Shown piece after piece: positions 1-7,043 of a stretch of DNA of 16,897 nt (positions are counted from its first letter, which is position 1; each line of letters opens with the position of its first letter). A program made the translations under genes and the position numbers. This DNA comes from Myxococcales bacterium. GTDB taxonomy: Bacteria > Myxococcota > Bradymonadia > REDH01. The notes below the pieces were generated by a model. That model saw only the letters and a program-made list of their open reading frames with translations. It was not told the origin of the DNA and searched no databases. The stretch is from assembly GCA_018970625.1 (NCBI GenBank), contig JAGWVZ010000025.1, forward strand, positions 1 to 16,897, read 5' to 3'.

Positions 1-64
1 AAGGCAATCGGGACAACCAGGTGACCGCATCCTCTTGAGAGAGCCGAAATTCATTTGCAGACAT
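1..64 (-). CDS. N-terminus of an unidentified protein, cut by the left edge
   Basis: An ATG at 62-64 opens a frame that runs to the edge without a stop, giving 21 residues that begin MSANEFRLSQEDAVTWL. It is too short to assign a family. Three things support it as a real gene: it lies just past the groEL terminator, a good sigma70-type promoter sits 37 bases upstream, and a GAGG stretch lies about 4 bases before the ATG (short spacing for a ribosome site). The residue mix is ordinary for a soluble protein start, with no signal peptide. It reads in the same direction as groEL but appears to be a separate transcription unit. It could still be a chance open frame, since only 64 bases are visible. 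Confidence 0.5.
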   Translation of the reverse strand, partial: MSANEFRLSQEDAVTWLSRLP

Positions 65-100
65 ACGCCTCGATAGAGCAGCATCGGTAAACAAGACCCA

Positions 101-129
101 TGTATACAACTGCACGGGGGTTCAGTCAA
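101..129 (-). promoter_or_regulatory. Candidate sigma70-type promoter
   Basis: On the minus strand TTGACT (124-129) is followed after exactly 17 bases by TATACA (101-106). This is 5 of 6 and 4 of 6 matches to the -35 and -10 consensus. The position, between the groEL terminator and the ATG at 64, fits a promoter for the partial gene at the left edge. Confidence 0.5.
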
Positions 130-189
130 CAGGCTGCGGTGCTCGATGCAACTTTCTATTCAGTGCGCTTGGCAGCCCATAACCCACCG

Positions 190-228
190 CCCCAAAACGA
201 ACAATGCGCCCGGCATAGACCGGACGCA
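190..228 (-). terminator. Intrinsic terminator of the groES-groEL operon
   Basis: On the minus strand a 9-bp stem (arms 220-228 and 205-213, one G-U pair) with a 6-base loop (214-219) is followed by a T-rich stretch, TTGTTCGTTTT (204-194). It begins 66 bases after the groEL stop, the usual place for a rho-independent terminator. Confidence 0.72.
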
Positions 229-293
229 CTCTTCTGCGTGACGCGTTACTGAATCAGAGCGGGGCTGCCGGAGCGTGCCGCCGCCCTGCGAGC

Positions 294-1925
<1,632 letters not shown>

Positions 1926-2037
1926 TTACCTCTGAGGCGCGAGCTGGCGCGCGCTGCGTGAAGTCGAAAGTTGCAATGGACAGGGCGTCACTCAAACCGA
2001 CTGCGGCGCCGAATCGGGCGGCAGCGCGGTACCGAAA

Positions 2038-2325
2038 TTACTCGCCGATGACCGCGAAGATCTCTTCTTCACGAAGGAGCACGAGCTCCTCGCCGCCGAA
2101 GTTCACCTCGGTACCCGAGTACTTGCCGAAGAGGACGCGGTCGCCAACCTTGACGGTCAGTGCGAGACGCTCGCCCTTCTCGAGCTTGCCGGGGCCCACC
2201 GCGATGATCTTGCCTTCCTGCGGCTTCTCCTTGGCGGTGTCGGGGATGATGATACCGCCGGCGCTCTTCTCTTCGCTGGCAACACGCTTCAGAAGGACAC
2301 GGTCGTTGAGGGGGGTGATAGCCAT
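2038..2325 (-). CDS. groES: Co-chaperonin GroES (Hsp10)
   Basis: The 10-kDa lid of the GroEL chamber, a heptamer that caps the folding cavity. The 95-residue product begins [15 protein letters not shown] and has the mobile-loop region with the hydrophobic GGIIIP triplet, the [15 protein letters not shown] segment and the C-terminal [14 protein letters not shown] seen across the family. The open frame extends 29 codons upstream, but the start at 2325 is decided by an excellent ribosome site, TAAGGAG, 8 bases before this ATG, and by the family's usual length. It is the first gene of the operon with groEL downstream. I see no CIRCE inverted repeat (the HrcA operator) upstream, so control is probably by promoter choice or another regulator. 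Confidence 0.97.
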   Translation of the reverse strand: MAITPLNDRVLLKRVASEEKSAGGIIIPDTAKEKPQEGKIIAVGPGKLEKGERLALTVKVGDRVLFGKYSGTEVNFGGEELVLLREEEIFAVIGE

Positions 2326-2444
2326 GAGAATCTCCTTAAGATTGAGGTGGTTGAATGAGGAACAGCACGTAAAAGAGAAGTCTTGCCGAGCGTCCGGCGC
2401 GTGCGCCTGCAAGGGCGCCAGCCGCCGGGTCCCGGGGCGGCCTG

Positions 2445-2473
2445 ATGGATAGGCACCGGCAAAAGGGTGTCAA
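2445..2473 (-). promoter_or_regulatory. Candidate promoter for groES-groEL
   Basis: On the minus strand TTGACA (2468-2473, preceded by GC) is separated by 16 bases from TATCCAT (2445-2451). The -35 is a perfect sigma70 match and also resembles the CTTGAA of heat-shock sigma32 promoters. The C-rich -10 lies between the two classes. The leader to the groES ATG would be about 110 bases. Confidence 0.38.
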
Positions 2474-2623
2474 GCGAACCACCCACGCTTTTCGCATCGC
2501 CACATAAGCGCCTGATGTAACGAAATTTTCAGCCGCAACCGCCCAGACACCCGCACAGGCGGGCGCGCTCACGCGCCGCAACAACCGCCTTAAAACGCGC
2601 CGCACCAGGATCGCCGACCGCCA

Positions 2624-2944
2624 TCAGCGCCGCCCCAGGCCTTCCTCGAAATCCATGCGCGCTTGTCGGAACAGTCGGTTTCGCTCGGCCACCGGAAGCT
2701 CGCCGGCGAACGGCGCGTCGGTGCGAAGCTCCTGCGACCGATCGTCGGTCCCGTTAAGCACATCGCGAACGGCTTCCACACCCACGGACAACAACGCGTG
2801 CCAACGTTGCGCCGACACCGGATGAATACCACCCGACCGTTCCCACCGCTCCAGACGCACCCGCGCCCTGGCAAGCATGGCATCGTCGAGACGCTCGGCA
2901 ATCCAGCGCCCATAGTACAGACTTTTGACATCATTGAGGTTCAT
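2624..2944 (-). CDS. Small conserved-looking protein of unknown function
   Basis: I do not recognise a named family. The 106-residue product starts MNLNDVKSLYYGRWIAERL and is rich in Arg, Glu and aromatic residues, with no signal peptide or membrane segment. It looks like a compact, mostly helical soluble protein. The middle reads HPVSAQRWHALL and the end has a PFAGELPVAERNRLF stretch, a pattern that looks like constrained protein rather than a chance frame. The frame can be extended to a GTG at 3058 (144 residues), but the extra part looks less protein-like. Neither start has a strong ribosome site. It sits between groES and the dihydrouridine synthase on the same strand, with large gaps on both sides, so it is probably transcribed on its own. 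The frames on the opposite strand here look like shadows. Confidence 0.6.
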   Translation of the reverse strand: MNLNDVKSLYYGRWIAERLDDAMLARARVRLERWERSGGIHPVSAQRWHALLSVGVEAVRDVLNGTDDRSQELRTDAPFAGELPVAERNRLFRQARMDFEEGLGRR

Positions 2945-2966
2945 CGCAAGAACACGCAGAGGTCGG

Positions 2967-2978
2967 TGGACATGTCCA
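2967..2978. promoter_or_regulatory. 12-base perfect palindrome upstream of the small gene
   Basis: TGGACATGTCCA is identical on both strands and lies 22 bases upstream of the chosen ATG at 2944. If the gene starts there, this is where a dimeric repressor would bind. If the gene starts at the upstream GTG, the palindrome lies inside coding sequence and means little. Confidence 0.25.
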
Positions 2979-3452
2979 TCTCGCCATACACACAAATCGA
3001 GCTCGTTTCCAACCGCCGTGTTTAGCCGCCACCGCGGAACTCGCAACGGGTGTGGCACGTCCGTCGGTATTCGATCCTGGTCGTGCGTGTGCGGGTGCGC
3101 AGGGTCAGAATGGTGTGCAGGTCAGTAAAACTGATTCTCGATAATCTGACCTGATTACAGGCATCTCAGAGGATTTCGGAAATTTTCACTGAAAAAACCA
3201 CACCGGATACTCGAATTTCACAGGATTTCAGTAGTTTCGACTTTGTTTTCCTGCTTCACCACGGTGAATGTGCTCCATCCGTGAGCGGCTTGCGCCTTTC
3301 CGTTCGAAGCGTTGGGTTGACATACCAATACCCCGACGAGGCAGGAATGATGACTCGACGTTCCGAGATTCCCCTCATTCTATTTCATTTATCCCGTCAG
3401 GATAATGGCTTACCCGTAAACCACCAACTGCTGGTATCATGACAATACCGCC
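2979..3452. other. Long non-coding gap, AT-richer than its surroundings
   Basis: No convincing gene is seen on either strand, apart from the possible GTG extension of the small gene up to 3058. From about 3120 to 3420 the composition turns visibly AT-richer. It contains nested inverted repeats: GTCAG (3121-3125) matched by CTGAC (3146-3150), TCAGT-AAA-ACTGA (3122-3134), and ATTCTCGATAAT, which is palindromic but for one position. The octamer AGGATTTC occurs twice (3170-3177 and 3222-3229). I see no clear intrinsic terminator for the upstream synthase gene. The stretch may hold the promoter and operators of the small gene or an untranslated RNA. Confidence 0.45.
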
Positions 3453-4616
3453 CTACACCCACCCCCCACTCTCGGCCGCCGCGTCGCCCGAGGGTGCCGG
3501 ACCGGCGTCCGCGGGTTGTTCGCATGAGCCGCTCCGTTCGAGCGCCAGCTCGCCGTGCGCACCCAGGTCCAGCGCTTCGGCCGGATAGTGCGCCAGCGTT
3601 CGGTCAAGGAACGCCCTGATATCGTTCAGCGTCGGTTCCAGCAGCGCCTGCTTTTTCCAGGCGCCGCCGTCGGGCACCGTGCGACCAATCCAGGTGATCA
3701 GCTCTTTGATTTTGCCCACCGGACCAATGCCGCGGCCCGCGTACGTCACCATATACCGTTCGATGAGATCGTGCATGAACGCGACGACATCGGCACCCGA
3801 GGGACGAAACGGCTGCACGCCAGCGTTCAGGTCGGCAATTTGCCTGAAAATCCAGGGGTTGCGCATCGCCGGCCGGCCGATCATCACCGCGTGGCACCCC
3901 GTCTCGGCCCGCATGCGCAACGCGTCGGCGGCGTACCACACGTCGCCGTTGCCAATGATGGGCACCTGCAGCTCCTGGCGCAGCAGGCGAATGATGCGCC
4001 AGTCGGCCACGCCCTGATAAAAATCGACTCGGCGGCGCGGGTGTACGGTAATCCAGTCCACGCCGACGTCCTGCAACACGCTGGCAAGCTGCAGCACGTG
4101 CGAGCCATCGTCGAACCCGGCGCGCATTTTGGCTGAGAGCAGGCCGGGCACGGCGTCGCGCATGGCGCCGACGACGCGGCGCAGCAGCTCGGGGTCCTTC
4201 AGCATGGCCGAGCCCACACCGCCACGCACGGCGCGGGGGGCGGGGCAGCCCAGGTTGATGTCGACGACATCGGCGCCAATGCTGGCCATGAAGCCTGCGG
4301 CCTCGGTCATACGTTCCACATCGTTGCCCATCACCTGCACGCACAGCGGCACGCCGGGCGCGCGCACCACCTCACGACGCAGCGCTTTGGCGCTGGTGGG
4401 GGTCGACGTAATGCGCACAAACTCGGTACATACGACGCCGACGCCGCCCAGAGCGGCAATGCGTTCGCGATAGGTCGGGTTGGTGACGCCCTCCATGGGG
4501 GCCAGCAGCGTGGCGGGTTCGAACGGAAAACGGTCCAGACGCGGACGGTCGGGCGACCACGGTGCAGGGCGTTGCGCGGTACCGGCGGGGACGTACGAGG
4601 CGAGCGAAAGCGGCAT
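3453..4616 (-). CDS. dus: tRNA-dihydrouridine synthase (Dus family)
   Basis: An FMN-dependent enzyme that reduces uridine to 5,6-dihydrouridine in tRNA using NADPH. The 387-residue product shows the TIM-barrel flavin motifs in order: LLAPMEGVTN (38-46), CVQVMGND (92-99), INLGCPAP with the catalytic Cys124, the phosphate-side AKMRAG (162-167), HPRRR (192-196), IGNGDV (221-226) and GRPAMRNPWIF (247-257). The C-terminus has the small helical domain plus an extra Pro/Ser/Ala-rich tail of about 35 residues. The frame stays open to 4874, but the upstream part overlaps the divergent channel gene and lacks family features. The Met at 4616 leaves a 37-residue lead before PMEG. No ribosome site precedes it; a TACACT element ends 7 bases before the ATG, so a leaderless message is possible. 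Which Dus subclass it belongs to cannot be told by eye. Confidence 0.93.
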   Translation of the reverse strand: MPLSLASYVPAGTAQRPAPWSPDRPRLDRFPFEPATLLAPMEGVTNPTYRERIAALGGVGVVCTEFVRITSTPTSAKALRREVVRAPGVPLCVQVMGNDVERMTEAAGFMASIGADVVDINLGCPAPRAVRGGVGSAMLKDPELLRRVVGAMRDAVPGLLSAKMRAGFDDGSHVLQLASVLQDVGVDWITVHPRRRVDFYQGVADWRIIRLLRQELQVPIIGNGDVWYAADALRMRAETGCHAVMIGRPAMRNPWIFRQIADLNAGVQPFRPSGADVVAFMHDLIERYMVTYAGRGIGPVGKIKELITWIGRTVPDGGAWKKQALLEPTLNDIRAFLDRTLAHYPAEALDLGAHGELALERSGSCEQPADAGPAPSGDAAAESGGWV

Positions 4617-4809
4617 GATACACAGTGTAAAGAGGACCGTCGCAATCGTAGCCGGAACGGCTAGCAGCGCGGCACGTGTCACGACAACCCCTACGCACAC
4701 CTGGACCCCGGATTTCTGCTCCGCGGGGGTCTGTGTGTGTTGTGTGTCCGTGTATGTCCATCTTTCCCTGCCGTTGCTTCCCTCGCGGAAGCCTGCCTCT
4801 GGTGTGTAT
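4617..4809. other. Divergent promoter region between dus and the channel gene
   Basis: The 193 bases separate two outward-facing genes. On the minus strand TACACT (4624-4629) lies 7 bases before the dus ATG. Facing the channel gene there is a hairpin (arms 4704-4709 and 4726-4731, GACCCC/GGGGTC) followed by a GT-rich run to about 4757. I could not find a good sigma70 promoter or ribosome site for the channel gene. Confidence 0.35.
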
Positions 4810-5709
4810 ATGGTCGAACAGCTGAAGCGGCTCGCCGAAATGCCTCTTTTCAGGAACTTCATTACGGGTGCCATCCTGCTGGCGGGTATTCTGGTAGGTC
4901 TGGAGACGTATCCGCATATTGTGGAGCAGTATCACACGCTGCTGCACCTGGCGGATTCGATTATTCTGGGGATATTCGTTCTGGAAATTGCGGTGAAGAT
5001 GGGGGCCGAGGGCAACAGGCCATGGCGTTATTTTTCGGACCCCTGGAATGTATTCGACTTCATTATTGTCGCGGCGTGCCTGATGCCCGGAGCGGGCCAG
5101 TATGCCGTCGTACTGCGGCTTTTGCGTCTGTTGCGCGTGCTCAAGCTGTTGCGAGCGTTGCCAAAGCTGCAAATTCTGGTGGCGGCGCTTTTGAAGAGCC
5201 TGCCGTCCATGTTTTACGTCATGCTGCTGCTGATGCTCATCTTCTATGTGTATGCGGTGGGTGCGACGTTTGTTTTTGGTCAGTCCGACCCACTTTATTA
5301 TGGCAATCTGCAGCTCTCCATGTTGACCCTGTTTCGCGTGGTGACGCTCGAGGGCTGGAGCGAGCTCATGTACATCTCGATGTATGGTTGCGACCAGTAT
5401 GGCTATGACGGTCGCGAGGCGCTGTGCACGCACCCGACGCAATTCCCGGTGATTGGCCCTCTGTTCTATGTGTCCTTTGTGCTGCTGGCGACGATGGTGG
5501 TGTTGAATCTGGTGATCGGTGTGATCATCAACAGCATGGACGAGGCGCGCAAGGAAGCCGACGACATCATTCAGCAGCAGCGCAACGAGCATCTGGGCAT
5601 CACGGAGCGACAGTCTCTGGAGGCCGAGCTGGAGGATTTGTCGTCGCAGCTGGGCACCATGCACGAGCGTCTGGCGAAGTTGCGAGAGCGGCTGAGCCGG
5701 TTGCCGTAG
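4810..5709 (+). CDS. Single-domain voltage-gated cation channel (bacterial Nav type, ion transport family)
   Basis: An inner-membrane channel that would assemble as a homotetramer and open on depolarisation. In 299 residues it has the full six-helix plan: S1 (about 15-33), S2 (46-64, Glu59), S3 (80-92, Asp83) and S4 with positive charges every third residue (Arg103, 106, 109, Lys112, Arg115). These are followed by S5 (133-157), the pore helix and filter TLEGW (179-183), and S6 (218-243, ending NLVIGVIINSMDEA). NaChBac and NavAb have TLESW, so Na+ (or Na+/Ca2+) selectivity is likely but unproven. A 30-residue loop between filter and S6 carries Cys194 and Cys206, a possible disulfide. Residues 244-298 form a Glu/Arg/Leu-rich coiled coil typical of tetramerisation tails. 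The ATG is chosen by fit to S1; no ribosome site is evident, and Met11 (position 4840) is an alternative. Confidence 0.93.
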   Translation: MVEQLKRLAEMPLFRNFITGAILLAGILVGLETYPHIVEQYHTLLHLADSIILGIFVLEIAVKMGAEGNRPWRYFSDPWNVFDFIIVAACLMPGAGQYAVVLRLLRLLRVLKLLRALPKLQILVAALLKSLPSMFYVMLLLMLIFYVYAVGATFVFGQSDPLYYGNLQLSMLTLFRVVTLEGWSELMYISMYGCDQYGYDGREALCTHPTQFPVIGPLFYVSFVLLATMVVLNLVIGVIINSMDEARKEADDIIQQQRNEHLGITERQSLEAELEDLSSQLGTMHERLAKLRERLSRLP

Positions 5710-5802
5710 GTTGATCGCGCCCGAAGGCTGGCTGGCGATTGCGCTTTGTGAGGCAAGAGAGTAGCGTACACAAACGTGATGCTGGGTTGGCCCCCCGGGC
5801 CA

Positions 5803-5816
5803 GTTGACAGGTCAAC
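5803..5816. promoter_or_regulatory. Inverted repeat GTTGAC-AG-GTCAAC upstream of the FHA gene
   Basis: Perfect 6-base arms with a 2-base centre lie 42 bases before the GTG start of the FHA gene, a suitable place for an operator. The TTGACA inside it could be a -35 box, but no -10 follows at the right distance. Weak evidence on its own. Confidence 0.25.
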
Positions 5817-5857
5817 ATCCGTCGTTTGCGCGTTGTCGCGCGGCTTCAGGGCGCGAG

Positions 5858-6907
5858 GTGAGCTTGTTCTGTCCATCCTGTGGCACCAAATGTGACCCCA
5901 TGGCGATCGCGTGCCCCAGCTGCGGCACGGTGTTACCGGGTCTGAGCGATCCCATTCGTAGCGGCGCGGCACGTCCCGCAGCTGCCCCCGGCACACCGGC
6001 AGCCTCTGCGTCGGCACAACCGGCCCCAGCAGCGCCGGCGTGGTCGCAACCGGCCCCGGCACCAGCGGCACCGGTGTGGTCGCAACCGGCACCGTCGCCG
6101 TCGGCTTATCCTCCACCGTCTCCCTACGCGGCACCTGCCTCGCAGTACGGGCAGCCAGCGGGCTATGGCGCACAACCGCAGCCGTACGGCGGGCAATACT
6201 CGCCGCCGGGTCAGAACGCCGGCGCAGCCCAGCCACCACCCAACTATGGGCAACCCGGCGGGTACGCGCACAGTCAGGCTCCTTATTTGAACGCTCCCGC
6301 GCAGCATGCAGGATACGCGCAGCCGCAGGGCTGGGGTGGCACACCCTCGCAGCAGCCGTGGAGCCCACAGCGAAATCCAGTGGGCATTGGCGAGGACACC
6401 AACACCATGGATGCACCGCGTGCCGGCTCAAACCCGGCGCCTGCTGCTCCGCAGGTGGGTGGCCTGACGATGCATCAGCCCAGCCCTTATCCACAGCCAT
6501 CACAGCAGCCTGCGGCTCGCCCTGCCTCCCATCCGGCTTCGCTGGTCGGGCGCGTCAAGCTGGTGGTTGAACAGGGCAAGATCCTGGGCGAACAGTTTCT
6601 GCTGACCGAACGCGAGCTGATCATCGGTCGTTACGACGCCGGCTCGGGCCGCTGTCCTGACATCGATCTGACCGCGCAGGATCCCGCCTTCGTGCATCGG
6701 CAACACGTGCGGCTGGTCTTCGCGCCGCAGGGAGCCGAGATCACCGTGTACGACATGGGCGGCCGAAACGGCTCCTACGTGAACAATCAGTTGATTGCGC
6801 GCAATGGCGCCGCCACGCTTCATCTGGGCGACAAGTTACGCATTGGCCGGGTGGTATTGCGATTGCAGGCCGCGCCTGAAATCGAAAAAGAGCACGGCAA
6901 AGGGTAA
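5858..6907 (+). CDS. Zinc-ribbon and FHA domain protein with a long disordered linker
   Basis: A cytoplasmic protein that probably binds phosphothreonine peptides. The 349-residue product opens with a zinc ribbon (CPSC at 5-8 and CPSC at 19-22, extra Cys12). A roughly 190-residue linker made almost only of Pro, Ala, Gln, Gly, Ser and Tyr follows, with repeated WSQPAP and YGQP units, and a C-terminal FHA domain (about 232-337). FHA marks are IIGR (255-258), the HRQH loop (280-283) where Ser-x-x-His is usual, and NGSYVNN (304-310). There is no membrane segment. The GTG at 5858 is chosen because AGGG lies 7 bases upstream and because such zinc ribbons usually sit at the very N-terminus; a TTG at 5804 gives 18 more residues. 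The kinase gene follows after 136 bases on the same strand, making a natural writer-reader pair, though the partner protein is not known. Confidence 0.88.
   Translation: MSLFCPSCGTKCDPMAIACPSCGTVLPGLSDPIRSGAARPAAAPGTPAASASAQPAPAAPAWSQPAPAPAAPVWSQPAPSPSAYPPPSPYAAPASQYGQPAGYGAQPQPYGGQYSPPGQNAGAAQPPPNYGQPGGYAHSQAPYLNAPAQHAGYAQPQGWGGTPSQQPWSPQRNPVGIGEDTNTMDAPRAGSNPAPAAPQVGGLTMHQPSPYPQPSQQPAARPASHPASLVGRVKLVVEQGKILGEQFLLTERELIIGRYDAGSGRCPDIDLTAQDPAFVHRQHVRLVFAPQGAEITVYDMGGRNGSYVNNQLIARNGAATLHLGDKLRIGRVVLRLQAAPEIEKEHGKG
6017..6097 (+). repeat. Imperfect tandem repeat encoding QPAPA..P.WS units
   Basis: Three successive units start CAACCGGC at 6017, 6047 and 6083, of 30 bases, 36 bases and a partial copy. 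They encode QPAPAAPAWS, QPAPAPAAPVWS and QPAPSPS in the linker of the FHA protein. Length variation by slippage between strains would be expected. Confidence 0.7.
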
Positions 6908-7043
6908 ATCACAACCGCCCGCCCAAACTCGCAACACCCGTTTCACCGCCACAGGCATCTCCGTTGGCGAGCCGCGTGTCTTCGCGTAGCATGTCCTGTG
7001 GTACCTCCCGACTGTCTCTCTCTTCGCACCCCACGCTCCCCTC

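Noticed and set aside
2535..2577. Two adjacent hairpins (CCCGC-ACAG-GCGGG and GGCGCG-CTCA-CGCGCC) upstream of groES
   Set aside because: No T tract follows on either strand, so I do not call a terminator; they may be chance in GC-rich sequence.
2326..2623. CIRCE operator upstream of groES
   Set aside because: No TTAGCACTC-N9-GAGTGCTAA-like repeat is present by eye.
3317..3345. Plus-strand promoter from TTGACA at 3317
   Set aside because: No -10 box lies at 15-19 bases and no plus-strand gene follows.
4617..4874. Upstream extension of the dihydrouridine synthase frame
   Set aside because: It would overlap the start of the divergent channel gene and has no family feature; the internal Met at 4616 fits better.
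4372..5664. Long minus-strand open frame of 430 codons opposite the channel gene
   Set aside because: It is antisense to a well-supported six-helix channel, is rich in His and Gln as expected of a shadow frame, and runs into dus out of frame.
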